Shown here: positions 28,574 through 36,765 of the stretch, piece after piece
Layout: every line of letters starts with the position of its first letter
How positions within the stretch are numbered: the first letter of the stretch is position 1
Assembly: GCA_905479705.1 (NCBI GenBank)
Contig: CAJQNP010000006.1
Coordinates: 1-37,982, forward strand
Origin: an uncultured Gammaproteobacteria bacterium
GTDB lineage: Bacteria > Pseudomonadota > Gammaproteobacteria > UBA9214
DNA length: 37,982 bases
Reading direction: 5' to 3'
Position numbers and translations under genes: made by a program
The notes under the pieces: generated by a model
Told to the model about the DNA's origin: nothing
What the model saw: only the letters and a program-made list of their open reading frames with translations
Databases searched by the model: none

Positions 28574-29190
28574 CAGTTTATCTCCTTTCGTAATACGCCC
28601 ACGGCAAGGCCCTCGATATGCAGGTCCTGCTCACGCAGATCGACGCGAATCGGTTCATAGGCCGGGTTTTCTGCAATCAGCCGCACAATCGAGCCGCGCT
28701 GGCGAAAGCGTTTAACAGTCACGTCATCATCAAGGCGCGCCACCACGACCTGGCCATTCTCGGCACGCGGCGTGCGGTGCACGGCCAGCAGGTCACCGTC
28801 ATGAATACCGATATCCAGCATACTGTCACCACGCACGCGCAGCAGATAATCAGCACGCGGATGAAAGGCATCACCCTCAAGCGGACAGTAGTCCTCGATA
28901 TTCTGCTCCGCCAGGATCGGCTCGCCGGCCGCGACCCGGCCGACCACCGGCAGACCGTATTCCTCATCTTCCTCGTCCAGCAGGCGAATGCCGCGTGACG
29001 AACCGGGGATCATCTCGATGTAGCCCTTGCGTTCCAGCGCGCGCAGGTGGTCCTCGGCGGCGTTGGCCGACCGAAAGCCCAGCGTGGCAGCAATCTCGGC
29101 ACGGGTGGGCGGGCAGCCCTCCTCCTTGATATAACCACGGATCAGTTCGAGGATCTCGGCCTGGCGTGCGGTCAGGGTGTTCTCATTCAT
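28573..29190 (-). CDS. lexA: LexA SOS repressor
   Basis: LexA represses DNA-damage genes and cleaves itself when RecA is active. The 205-residue protein has an N-terminal winged helix ([33 protein letters not shown]). The cleavage site is Ala88-Gly89 in GRVAAGEP. The serine-lysine catalytic pair is Ser123 (RGDSML) and Lys160 (TVKRF), each four residues higher than in E. coli. A near-perfect LexA box overlaps its promoter, so it represses itself and the sulA-like gene behind it. Confidence 0.97.
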   Translation of the reverse strand: MNENTLTARQAEILELIRGYIKEEGCPPTRAEIAATLGFRSANAAEDHLRALERKGYIEMIPGSSRGIRLLDEEDEEYGLPVVGRVAAGEPILAEQNIEDYCPLEGDAFHPRADYLLRVRGDSMLDIGIHDGDLLAVHRTPRAENGQVVVARLDDDVTVKRFRQRGSIVRLIAENPAYEPIRVDLREQDLHIEGLAVGVLRKEIN

Positions 29191-29216
29191 GTCTTTTCAC
29201 TGGCTATCTGTACAGG

Positions 29217-29251
29217 TACTGTGATTATATACAGTAAACACATAAATGCAA
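29217..29251 (-). promoter_or_regulatory. lexA promoter with LexA (SOS) box
   Basis: On the minus strand TTGCAT (-35, 29251-29246) and TATAAT (-10, 29229-29224) are 16 bases apart. The box TACTGTGATTATATACAGTA (29217-29236) fits the CTGT-N8-ACAG rule of gammaproteobacterial LexA and covers the -10. A second, compact CTGTACAG lies at 29208-29215. The box is about 27 bases from the lexA ATG. Confidence 0.92.
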
Positions 29252-29424
29252 GTGTTTTTTATCCTGTTGATTTACATGATTTTGTTTACTCATCCTGGAT
29301 TTCTACCCGGGATACCGGGCGGAACTGTGCGCGACCACAAATTCGATTATTATAGGCGCCGACCATTCCGGCGCAGCCCCCTGCCCGGGCCCCACAGACC
29401 CTGACAACGGCACAATCGACATCC

Positions 29425-30648
29425 ATGCTAGACACACACCCCCCAGCACGCCACAGCGTTGCCGTTCAGGTCGGCCACGTCGTCATCGGTGGCAACTCAC
29501 CGATCGTGGTGCAGTCCATGACAAACACCGACACGGCCGATGTTGCCGCCACCGTGAAGCAGATACGTGAACTCGCACAGGCCGGCTCGGAACTGGTACG
29601 CCTTACCATCAATACCGACGGTGCCGCGCGCGCGGTAGCGGAGATCGCGGAGCAGTTACAACAAGCGGATGTTGATGTGCCACTCATCGGTGACTTTCAT
29701 TTCAACGGCCACAAGCTGCTGGCGAATAATCCTGACTGTGCGCAGGCACTGGCCAAGTACCGCATCAACCCCGGCAATGTCGGCCGCGGCAAGAAACGCG
29801 ACGAGCAGTTCGCCGAGATGATCGAGATTGCCTGTCGTTATGAGAAGCCGGTACGCATTGGCGTTAACTGGGGCAGCCTGGACCAGGCGCTGGTGGCGCG
29901 CCTGATGGATGACAACGCGCGGCGTATCGATGCAAAAGATGCGCAGGACATCATGCATGAAATCATGGTCACCTCGGCGCTGGAAAGCGCGGCACAGGCG
30001 GAAGCACTGGGTATGCCGCGCAACCGCATTATCCTGTCGGCCAAGATGAGCGGCGTGCAGGACCTGATTGCCGTGTACCGGGAGCTCTCTGCACAGAGTG
30101 ACCACGCCCTGCACCTGGGCCTGACCGAGGCCGGCATGGGTTCCAAGGGCATCGTGGCTTCAACGGCGGCGCTGTCCGTGTTATTGCAGGAAGGCATCGG
30201 CGACACCATTCGCATTTCGCTGACGCCGGAACCGGGCGGCGATCGTTGCCGCGAGGTCATCGTCGCGCAGGAATTACTGCAGGCCATGGAACTGCGGCAT
30301 TTCACACCGGCGGTGATTGCCTGCCCCGGCTGCGGCCGTACCACCAGTCATTACTTCCAGCAACTGGCGCAGGACATCCAGACCCATTTACGCGAACAGA
30401 TGCCGGTCTGGCGGCAGCACCACCCGGGCGTTGAAGAGATGAAGGTTGCCGTGATGGGGTGCGTGGTGAACGGGCCTGGTGAAAGCAAGCATGCCAACAT
30501 CGGGATCAGTCTGCCGGGTACCGGGGAGAGCCCGGTGGCACCGGTTTATGTCGATGGAGAAAAGACCGTGACGCTTAAGGGTGACGCGATCGCGGCGGAC
30601 TTCCAGAAGATCGTGGATGACTACGTCGTGCGGCGTTACGGCAAGTAA
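29425..30648 (+). CDS. ispG: (E)-4-hydroxy-3-methylbut-2-enyl-diphosphate synthase
   Basis: IspG converts MEcPP to HMBPP in the MEP isoprenoid pathway with a [4Fe-4S] cluster. The 407-residue protein has the TIM-barrel segment [14 protein letters not shown], then LIGDFHFN and [12 protein letters not shown]. The cluster ligands are in CPGCGR (Cys300 and Cys303) and [11 protein letters not shown] (Cys346). It lacks the large insertion of plant and chlamydial forms, so it is the standard bacterial type. It is divergent from lexA. No strong promoter is clear in the 234-base gap. Confidence 0.97.
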   Translation: MLDTHPPARHSVAVQVGHVVIGGNSPIVVQSMTNTDTADVAATVKQIRELAQAGSELVRLTINTDGAARAVAEIAEQLQQADVDVPLIGDFHFNGHKLLANNPDCAQALAKYRINPGNVGRGKKRDEQFAEMIEIACRYEKPVRIGVNWGSLDQALVARLMDDNARRIDAKDAQDIMHEIMVTSALESAAQAEALGMPRNRIILSAKMSGVQDLIAVYRELSAQSDHALHLGLTEAGMGSKGIVASTAALSVLLQEGIGDTIRISLTPEPGGDRCREVIVAQELLQAMELRHFTPAVIACPGCGRTTSHYFQQLAQDIQTHLREQMPVWRQHHPGVEEMKVAVMGCVVNGPGESKHANIGISLPGTGESPVAPVYVDGEKTVTLKGDAIAADFQKIVDDYVVRRYGK

Positions 30649-30660
30649 CGCGCAACCCGC

Positions 30661-30861
30661 CTAGCGCGCATTACGTAACGGTGACGGCGGCGTCCTGTCT
30701 ACCGTGGCGAGGTGTGAATAGTTAAGACTTTCCTGCCTGACGCGTTCATCGCGCTCGGCCTGCGCGGAAGAAGCCAGCGTGGTGAATACCACGGCCAGCA
30801 GCACCACGACAGCGATGAATTCCAGTGAGTTAATAGCCCGTAGGATTGTCGATCTGTACAT
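30661..30861 (-). CDS. Small exported or membrane-anchored hypothetical protein
   Basis: I do not recognise this 66-residue ORF. It has a basic start (MYRSTILRAINSLEF), a hydrophobic stretch (IAVVVLLAVVFTTLA) and a possible signal-peptidase site after SSAQA. A hydrophilic tail rich in Arg, Glu and Pro follows. An AGGGG lies five bases before the ATG. It is convergent with ispG, 12 bases from its stop. It may be a real small envelope protein, but short length and lack of family evidence limit confidence. Confidence 0.45.
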   Translation of the reverse strand: MYRSTILRAINSLEFIAVVVLLAVVFTTLASSAQAERDERVRQESLNYSHLATVDRTPPSPLRNAR

Positions 30862-31124
30862 GCCCGCCCCTGTTGCCGCCTGAAAACCTCACGGACGTAT
30901 CGGCACATGGCCCCGATCTTCCAGACCCTCGAGGCAACTCTGTGACGCGATTCACGGACAGGGCTGCCTGACAGTGACAGGCGCGGGCTCTCCCTGTTAT
31001 CCGCTACCAGCTGGTGGCAGCTCATAAGATAATGTTTTTACTAATTTTATTTTCCTTAAGGGCATTCCTGGCCGGCCGTTAACCTTGTATGCATGCCCGG
31101 CATGCGCACCAATCGAGGTGGACC

Positions 31125-31310
31125 ATGCGACACGCACACGACAGACGCCAGCCACATCATCCCGAGCCGAATCCCGCGGTTGATAACGGCCTGGAATCGA
31201 CATTGGCAGAACGCCGCAAGACGACTGACAGGCGCAAGGAAAACCTCACACTGGAAGAACGTCAGTACCTGTTCTCGGAAATGCCTTCACCGTCCCCGAA
31301 AGACAACTGA
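31125..31310 (+). CDS. Small basic hypothetical protein with RRK repeats
   Basis: From ATG 31125, with an AGGTGG ribosome binding site just upstream, the ORF encodes 61 residues. The first half is rich in His, Arg and Pro. The second half is LAERRKTTDRRKENLTLEERQ and the acidic LFSEMP. Paired ERRK/DRRK motifs are common in small gammaproteobacterial proteins of unknown function. A convincing terminator follows 19 bases after the stop, which supports a real transcription unit. The track's ATG at 31089 lacks a ribosome binding site. Confidence 0.6.
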   Translation: MRHAHDRRQPHHPEPNPAVDNGLESTLAERRKTTDRRKENLTLEERQYLFSEMPSPSPKDN

Positions 31311-31328
31311 AAACACCCTTCTCCCGCG

Positions 31329-31360
31329 ACCCCTGATTATTGAAATAAAGGGGTTTTTTT
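31329..31360 (+). terminator. Rho-independent terminator after the 61-residue ORF
   Basis: ACCCC and GGGGT pair around an AT-rich loop and are followed by a T7 run. It separates the small ORF from the cold-shock gene. Confidence 0.75.
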
Positions 31361-31479
31361 ATGGCGTATGGTGTAAACTCTTTTCAGTCGGCGGTATTGG
31401 ACACGGTTTCAGAACCACCGGCTAAAACAAGAATCACAGTTGCACGTTTTAAATAGGTTATATTGGATGTTCCTCGTTG

Positions 31480-31542
31480 TACCTCCTGTAATACCCTTTC
31501 ACGGTCTGCGATTCATTATCTGTTCAATTTTTTATAGAGGTA
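31480..31542 (+). promoter_or_regulatory. Cold-shock gene leader with possible ribosome-site sequestration
   Basis: The leader of the csp gene contains TACCTC (31480-31485), exactly complementary to GAGGTA (31537-31542), which covers the ribosome binding site. Pairing would hide the site, as in temperature-sensing csp leaders. The loop would be about 50 bases. This is inference from complementarity, and the transcription start is unknown. Confidence 0.3.
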
Positions 31543-31548
31543 AACAAC

Positions 31549-31752
31549 ATGGCCACAGGCACTGTTAAATGGTTCAACGATTCCAAGGGTTTTGGATTTA
31601 TCGCGCCGAACGATGGCGGCGAAGATGTATTCGTGCACTTTTCTGCGATTAGTGGAGACGGATTCAAGACACTGGCTGAAGGACAGAGCGTAAACTTTGA
31701 TGTCGAGCAGGGTCCGAAAGGTCTGCAGGCAACCAACGTTACCGCTGCCTGA
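31549..31752 (+). CDS. CspA-family cold-shock protein
   Basis: The 67-residue protein is a single cold-shock domain that binds single-stranded nucleic acid. It starts [20 protein letters not shown] (RNP1-like KGFGFI) and has DVFVHFSAI (RNP2). It ends [10 protein letters not shown], and its length is typical of the family. A TAGAGG ribosome binding site lies eight bases before the ATG. The AT-rich leader and the downstream terminator define a single-gene unit. Which paralogue it is (cspA, cspD, cspE) cannot be told. Confidence 0.96.
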   Translation: MATGTVKWFNDSKGFGFIAPNDGGEDVFVHFSAISGDGFKTLAEGQSVNFDVEQGPKGLQATNVTAA

Positions 31753-31776
31753 TTTCATCCGGTTGCTGTAAACAGG

Positions 31777-31806
31777 GAACCCCGCCTCGGCGGGGTTCTT
31801 TTTTGG
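31777..31806 (+). terminator. Rho-independent terminator of the cold-shock gene
   Basis: A GC-rich stem (GAACCCCGC with GCGGGGTTC, tight CTCG loop) is followed by TTTTTTT, with one C in the preceding stem end. It sits 25 bases after the csp stop. Confidence 0.9.
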
Positions 31807-31846
31807 GTGTAATAAAAACCTTGCCACGTGCACGACCGCCCAGGCC

Positions 31847-32060
31847 AGGGTCTAATTTATTCGGCCGTTGATTCCCGCTGGCCGAATGAATTCGGCCCTA
31901 CAAACCAGCGCCGTTATGAATCCGGCCCTACAAATCTGCGCCGTTATGACTCCGGCCCCACAAGCCAGCGCCGTTATGAATCCGGCCCCACAAACCAGCA
32001 CCGTTATGAATCCGGCCCCACAAACCAGCGCGGTTATTGTAGGGTCGAATTCATTCGACC
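31847..32060. repeat. REP-like elements flanking a 30-bp tandem array
   Basis: Two REP-like units (31847-31866 imperfect; 31880-31905) precede four contiguous 30-bp units at 31906, 31936, 31966 and 31996. The consensus begins CAGCGCCGTTATGAATCCGG and continues CCCYACAAAC. An opposite REP-like unit closes the array (32038-32060). Each 30-bp unit keeps the GAATCCGGCCC-TACA half of the palindrome but has lost the other arm, so the array seems to have grown from the REP element. It fills the gap between csp and the DUF481 gene; no gene is supported there. Confidence 0.88.
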
Positions 32061-32068
32061 ATCAGGGC

Positions 32069-33199
32069 CTAGTAATCCAATCCCAGCCCGATGATGAATC
32101 GAAAATCATCCTTCTCCGGCACGACCCCGTCCGAACCGGCGGTCGGGTTCTGGATATGATCCCAGATAAACGAGGTATCGAAATCCAGCCATGACAGCAA
32201 CTCGGTCTCCAGGGTCGCGATGGCGTGGTGCGTATAGCCGCCAGAAGCCTGGTTACCGGTAATAGTGCTGTAGCCCAGGATCAGGTCCATCTTGCTGTTC
32301 AACTCGTGATCGTAGTTGGTACCCAGCCACAGGGCAGGCGTTGATTCACTGCTGTTCTCACCCTGCTCGACATTCTGAAACTTGGTGTACTTGAAGGCCG
32401 GACCACCGGAGACGCTCCACTCGGTTTTCGAGGTATCGATCAACTGGTAACCGGCGCCGGCACCGAGAGTGAACTGGTAGGAAATATTCTGGAAGGGATC
32501 CCGGAAATATTCCGCAAGCATTGGTCGCCAGAAGAAGCGCCGCGTCTTGAAGATATCGTAGGTACTGCGCAGGCGGTGGTTGTCATCGGTCTTGATACCC
32601 AGCGACTCGCTGTAGTAACCGAGGTAATCGGTAATGAAGCGCGAATTCGCCGTGCGCCGCTTGGTATTCAGGTTCAGGTTGAGGTCGCGCTTGTTATTGT
32701 TACCCTCGCTGATATTCAGGCCCAGTGAAAACTTGGCTGACCAGTAGTTTTTCTCCTTCGGGGCACCGTGCGCAATAGAGATAACATCCTTACGATCGAT
32801 TTCCGTGACTTCCTCACCGGCGACGACCATGACCCGCTCGTCCACCACCTGCAGGTTACCGACGACCCGTTCGCGACCCTCGGCATGGACGCTGAACGTT
32901 GCATGGCCACGAACCTGCTTGATGTCAGCCCAGTCGATGCTCAGCAGCCCCAGGTTGTCACTGTCGAACTCGATCGAGTCGTCATACAGTACCTTTAACT
33001 CGCCCTTGAGCCATTCACCGGAGGTCAGCTGAATCCAGTCGAACTCATCCGGTGGTGGCGGTGGCGGTGTCCATGCCTCGGGCTTGTCAGCCTCGGCAAT
33101 GGCCCCGGTATCCGCGGCCATCGCGGTTGCCTTTGCACCCATGCCCAGGGCAAGTAACAGTATCAGTGAGAAATATTTCACCTTGTTGATTCTCTTCAT
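32069..33199 (-). CDS. DUF481 outer-membrane beta-barrel protein
   Basis: The 376-residue protein has a signal peptide (MKRINKVKYFSLILLLALGM, cleaved near ATAMA-ADT) and a proline run (WTPPPPPPDEFDW). A small N-terminal domain (about 50-140) contains LTSGEWLKGELKVLYDDSIEF. A DUF481 barrel of about 230 residues follows, with alternating strands such as WSAKFSLGLNISEGNNNKRD and FRFIIGLGLDY. The terminal aromatic residue is typical of outer-membrane barrels. Members resemble YdiY-type salt-induced proteins, but the transported substrate, if any, is unknown. It is convergent with csp across the tandem array. Confidence 0.88.
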   Translation of the reverse strand: MKRINKVKYFSLILLLALGMGAKATAMAADTGAIAEADKPEAWTPPPPPPDEFDWIQLTSGEWLKGELKVLYDDSIEFDSDNLGLLSIDWADIKQVRGHATFSVHAEGRERVVGNLQVVDERVMVVAGEEVTEIDRKDVISIAHGAPKEKNYWSAKFSLGLNISEGNNNKRDLNLNLNTKRRTANSRFITDYLGYYSESLGIKTDDNHRLRSTYDIFKTRRFFWRPMLAEYFRDPFQNISYQFTLGAGAGYQLIDTSKTEWSVSGGPAFKYTKFQNVEQGENSSESTPALWLGTNYDHELNSKMDLILGYSTITGNQASGGYTHHAIATLETELLSWLDFDTSFIWDHIQNPTAGSDGVVPEKDDFRFIIGLGLDY

Positions 33200-33480
33200 A
33201 GGGACATCCTTAGCCTGTCGGTTAGTCTGCAGTGCTGAATTGCGCCGTTGTCCGGGCGCAGCGGGGCGGTAATAGTACGTACATGCCCCTGGATAGTGCA
33301 GCGAAATGATAATGATTCAGATGGAAAAAACCAGTCAGCCGGGATTGCCTTAATATCGCGGACTAGCCGGTCAACAAATTGGCGCAGACCACCCCGCCGG
33401 CACCGCACCAGGGTGGTTTAGCGGCGAGTCCGTGCCGGGCTGCTGGCTCGTCCGCCGTTACCTGAGAAAACGCGGCGAAA

Positions 33481-33507
33481 ACTTGGCAAACTTGGCAAAC
33501 TTGGCAT
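33481..33507. repeat. 9-bp tandem repeat (x3) upstream of the SLC13 transporter
   Basis: ACTTGGCAA occurs three times without a gap, the last with one change, 34 bases before the transporter ATG. The rest of the 341-base gap (33200-33540) holds no gene; a GATAATGATTC motif at about 33308 faintly resembles a Fur half-site. Confidence 0.85.
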
Positions 33508-33540
33508 CTAATCAGGAACGGTAACTATCAGGGAACGACC

Positions 33541-35322
33541 ATGACGACAGATCAGGCCATATTATTCACACTGCTGTTTTTCGTGTTTGCCATGCTGATC
33601 TGGGGACGCCTGCGTTACGACCTGGTTGCCTTCATGGCCCTGACGGCGGCGCTGATCCTTGGTGTGGTGCCCAAGGACCAGGCCTTCTCGGGATTTGGAC
33701 ATCCGGCAACCATCATCATTGCGCTGGTACTGATCGTCAGCAAGGGACTCTCCAATTCCGGCGTTATCGAGCTGGTTGCGAAACAGGTCAGCCGCTTCTC
33801 GCAGTCACTGCAGACCCACATCGCTGCCATGGCCGGGATTGCTGCCGGCCTGTCTGCGGTGATGAATAATGTTGCCGCGCTGGCGCTGTTAATGCCGGTG
33901 GATATACAGGCGGCCATCAAGGCCAAACGCAGCCCTGCGCTGACGCTCATGCCGCTGTCTTTTGCCACCATACTGGGCGGCTTGATTACCCTGATTGGCA
34001 CACCGCCCAATATCATTATTGCCGAGTTCCGCCAGCAGGCGCTGGGCCAGGGCTTTTCCATGTTTGATTTTGCTCCGGTGGGGCTGGTCTGTGCCGTTGT
34101 CGGTGTGTTGTTTGTTGCCATCATCGGCTGGCGCCTGTTGCCGGCTGAATGCAGGGAGCAGAACTGCACACAGAACCTGTTCGACGTCAGCGAGTATGTA
34201 GCAGAGCTGCATGTGCCCGAGGACTCCCCGGCGGTCGGTCAGCGGGTGCGTGACCTCGATGCGGTTGCTGAAGACAATGATGTGGCAATCGTGGGATTGA
34301 TACGCCGCGGCAAGCGAATGCCTGGCCAGGCACGACTGGTGGAGATCAGTGCCGGAGATATCCTGGTCGTGGAAGCGATTCCCGAGGCCATGGACAAGAT
34401 CGTCGGTGTGCTCAAGCTTGATTACTCTGCCAAGGGTTTCGATACCGGCCCGCTTAGCAGCGATGACATGTCGTTGCTGGAAGTTGTGGTGCCCGGTGGT
34501 GCACGCATCGAGGGCCGCTCGGCATCCTCGCTGCGTATACAGTATCGCTATGGCGTTACACTGCTGGGTGTATCGCGCGAAGGCAGGCAGTTTCGCGAAC
34601 GGGTGCGTCATCTGGAGATCAGGGCCGGTGACGTACTCCTGCTGTTTGGTCCCCGTAACGTGCTCGGGGAAATCAGCAGCTGGCTGGGTGCCTTGCCACT
34701 GGCCGGAGCAGAAAACCTGTCTGTAACCAAGCGTCACAAGGCGTGGCTGGCGGCAGGGCTGTTTGCGGCCGCCATCCTGCTGGCCAGTGCGGGTGTGCTG
34801 TATCTGCCGGTTGCACTTGCCATCGTGGTTGCAGCCTACGTCCTGTTGAATATCCTGCCGGCCCGCCAGGTGTATGACTCAATCGAATGGCCGGTCATTG
34901 TGTTGCTGGGTTCGATGATTCCCCTCGGTGTGGCACTGGAGGCAAGCGGTGGTACGGCGCTGATTGCTGATGGCATTACTGGCCTGGCCGAGGGCTATTC
35001 ACCGGTGGTGGTGTTGACCCTGTTGATGGTCGTGACCATGACGCTGTCTGATGTGATGAATAATACGGCGACAGCGGTGATTGCCGCACCGATTGCCCTG
35101 GATATCGCGCATCGTCTGCAGGTGAACCCGGATCCTTTTCTGATGGCCGTGGCCGTGGCCGCATCCTGCGCCTTTCTGACACCCATCGGCCACAAGAACA
35201 ACACCCTGGTGATGGGGCCCGGTGGATACCGATTCGGTGACTACTGGCGCATGGGCCTGCCACTGGAGGTGTTGATTATCGTGGTGTCGATACCGATGAT
35301 TGTCTGGGTCTGGCCCCTGTAA
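33541..35322 (+). CDS. SLC13-type anion permease with two RCK_C domains
   Basis: The 593-residue protein has N-terminal membrane helices (about 1-205) with TLIGTPPNIIIAEFRQQ. Two TrkA-C (RCK_C) cytosolic domains follow (about 213-300 and 310-375). A second helix set (about 395-593) contains LSDVMNNTATAVIAAPIALD and FLTPIGHKNNTLVMGPGG. This layout is that of sodium-coupled DASS/SLC13 transporters for sulfate, thiosulfate or dicarboxylates. The substrate cannot be read from sequence. An AGGGA lies six bases before the ATG. The YjbQ-family gene follows after 19 bases, so they may be co-transcribed. Confidence 0.9.
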   Translation: MTTDQAILFTLLFFVFAMLIWGRLRYDLVAFMALTAALILGVVPKDQAFSGFGHPATIIIALVLIVSKGLSNSGVIELVAKQVSRFSQSLQTHIAAMAGIAAGLSAVMNNVAALALLMPVDIQAAIKAKRSPALTLMPLSFATILGGLITLIGTPPNIIIAEFRQQALGQGFSMFDFAPVGLVCAVVGVLFVAIIGWRLLPAECREQNCTQNLFDVSEYVAELHVPEDSPAVGQRVRDLDAVAEDNDVAIVGLIRRGKRMPGQARLVEISAGDILVVEAIPEAMDKIVGVLKLDYSAKGFDTGPLSSDDMSLLEVVVPGGARIEGRSASSLRIQYRYGVTLLGVSREGRQFRERVRHLEIRAGDVLLLFGPRNVLGEISSWLGALPLAGAENLSVTKRHKAWLAAGLFAAAILLASAGVLYLPVALAIVVAAYVLLNILPARQVYDSIEWPVIVLLGSMIPLGVALEASGGTALIADGITGLAEGYSPVVVLTLLMVVTMTLSDVMNNTATAVIAAPIALDIAHRLQVNPDPFLMAVAVAASCAFLTPIGHKNNTLVMGPGGYRFGDYWRMGLPLEVLIIVVSIPMIVWVWPL

Positions 35323-35341
35323 TCCGGAATAACCAGATCCT

Positions 35342-35749
35342 GTGCGTGACTCCATCACTGTAAGCACCCATGAAAGGGAGCAACTGGTCGACATCACTAC
35401 CCAGGTGGTTGCCGTCGTCTCTCGCAGCGGCATCCGCAACGGCCTGGTGAGTGTGTATGCACAGGGTGCGACCGCGGCAATCATGATCCAGGAGAACTGG
35501 GATGAAAGCGTGCAGACCGATGTGGTGCACTTGCTGCAGAAGCTGATACCCAGGGGGGTGTGGTTGCACGACCAGCAGGACGGTAACGGTGACTCGCATC
35601 TCAAGTCAGGCCTGGTCGGACCCTCGGAGACCATCCCGCTGATCAACGGTGAACCGGGTCTCTCGCGCTGGCAGAACATCTTCCTGTGCGAATTCGATGG
35701 CCCTCGATCAGAGCGAACTATCGTTGTCACCGTAATATCAGACGATTGA
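35342..35749 (+). CDS. YjbQ-family protein (UPF0047)
   Basis: The 135-residue protein starts at GTG 35342 (MRDSITVSTHEREQLVDITTQV). It has the UPF0047 fold signature SGIRNGLVSVYAQGATAAIMIQENWDESV. The central DSHLKSGLVGPSETIPLINGE and WQNIFLCEFDGPR follow. E. coli YjbQ has weak thiamine-phosphate synthase activity, but the physiological role is unknown. Here the usual HTTA motif reads QGATAA, so this is a divergent subgroup and the activity may differ. It follows the SLC13 gene closely. Confidence 0.87.
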   Translation: MRDSITVSTHEREQLVDITTQVVAVVSRSGIRNGLVSVYAQGATAAIMIQENWDESVQTDVVHLLQKLIPRGVWLHDQQDGNGDSHLKSGLVGPSETIPLINGEPGLSRWQNIFLCEFDGPRSERTIVVTVISDD

Positions 35750-36322
35750 TGGCCCTCAACACTCCCGGGACGCTAATCAATGCTTTCAAGGCAAGCCGGG
35801 ATTGCTGCTAGCGCCCTTCTGACCCGCATGCAATGACAGGAAACCGTGCGCCAGGGCACAAGTAACCGGTTTCCAGTATTCAGGAAACCCGTGATGTCGC
35901 TGGGACCGGCGAGATGAACCGCCCCAAGACCTGTATTTCAAGGACGCCCCCGGGATGCAAGAAGCACCCAGGCACAGATACATACCATGCAAAACCATGG
36001 GGTTAGGCAATAAAAACACGCCGGGTTAGCAGTGACTTGATGCTGAACGGGCTATAGCCACAGTGACAAGAACACCCGCTGCCCCGAAGGGAGACGGTGA
36101 CAGAGCAGGCCCTGCAGAGTATGGGCCCGCCACACAAAGTGGGTAGGCCCGTGTATTACCAATTACCAGGATAGTGAATGGCTTGCATACCCCATCATGG
36201 CGGCATCTCCCGGAGACAGCCAGGGGGTATACTTCCGCCCGTTCCAAACCCTTGGGATATTCAATTTTATAATAATTTACGGTCGTCACTGGCGGCTGTA
36301 CGCAGAGTATACGGAAAATAAA
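35750..36322. other. Gap of about 570 bases without a supported gene; degenerate tRNA-like/terminator copy
   Basis: No ORF here has a ribosome binding site or protein-like composition. At 35868-35889 a hairpin GGTTTCC/GGAAACC is followed by CCGGCGAG (35906-35913). The order and spacing match the tRNA-Thr fragment plus terminator near 37.55 kb on the same strand. The match is partial and may be a decayed copy. The stretch 36214-36290 is AT-richer than its neighbours. Confidence 0.4.
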
Positions 36323-36454
36323 ATGTCGATCTTTGAGAAAACAAAACACTGCACCAAGAGATTCCCTTGCCGCTACAAGCTGGTAATGATGGCATCTACC
36401 CTTGCAATTATAGCCTCCATTGTTGCGGTGCCCTTTATTTCTGAAATAGCCTAG
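36323..36454 (+). CDS. Candidate 43-residue membrane peptide
   Basis: The ORF reads MSIFEKTKHCTKRFPCRYK, then a hydrophobic segment LVMMASTLAIIASIVAVPFI. A basic N-terminus and one C-terminal helix would orient it with the tail outward. GGAA lies seven to eight bases before the ATG. The track starts it earlier (36197), without support. I do not recognise it, and chance cannot be excluded. Confidence 0.35.
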   Translation: MSIFEKTKHCTKRFPCRYKLVMMASTLAIIASIVAVPFISEIA

Positions 36455-36623
36455 GGCTGGATAGCTGCCGTTGTCCGTACAGTCCCTTCCTGTGCTGCGA
36501 TAAAAAACCTGGCCCCCGTCAAGGTGCGGCCCCGCTGTACCCGCGCCAGAAAATAAAGCCTAAAGAACCGGGAACGGTCGCCGCTACATGTGAAATACGA
36601 CTATCTGGGGCTGGGGGGCTGCT

Positions 36624-36710
36624 ATGATACGTACACTCTATGCATCTACGTGCGGCGCACTGATATTCATTGTGGCCGTAATCCCGCCAATCCTTGTCAT
36701 TCTTGATTAA
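36624..36710 (+). CDS. Candidate 28-residue membrane peptide (not in ORF track)
   Basis: ATG 36624 opens MIRTLYASTCGALIFIVAVI and ends PPILVILD at a TAA. Nearly all of it is one hydrophobic helix. A run of six G residues lies five bases before the ATG, and a GC-rich hairpin follows 19 bases after the stop. Such tiny hydrophobic peptides include type I toxins and small regulatory membrane proteins. No function can be assigned. Confidence 0.35.
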   Translation: MIRTLYASTCGALIFIVAVIPPILVILD

Positions 36711-36729
36711 CCAGAATTCCGCTTGATAT

Positions 36730-36750
36730 AACCCGGCACCAGGCCGGGTT
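36730..36750. terminator. GC-rich hairpin between facing small ORFs
   Basis: AACCCGGC and GCCGGGTT pair around ACCAG. The T run is short on both strands (TTT on the plus side), so this may be a weak or bidirectional terminator for the 28-residue and 40-residue ORFs, which converge on it. Confidence 0.45.
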
Positions 36751-36765
36751 TGCTACCAGTGACGC

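Noticed and set aside
31906-32025. Possible CRISPR array
   Set aside because: The 30-bp units are contiguous with no spacers, and no cas genes are present.
31828-32194. ORFs with decapeptide repeats (RYESGPTNQR) over the tandem array
   Set aside because: They are translations of the 30-bp non-coding array; no ribosome binding site, and the same phrase (PNEFGPT) appears in every REP copy.
33305-33322. Fur-box-like AATGATAATGATTC upstream of the DUF481 gene
   Set aside because: Only part of the consensus matches and neither neighbour is an obvious iron gene.
35786-36019. 77-residue minus-strand ORF
   Set aside because: Composition is not protein-like, there is no ribosome binding site, and it crosses the degenerate tRNA-like block.
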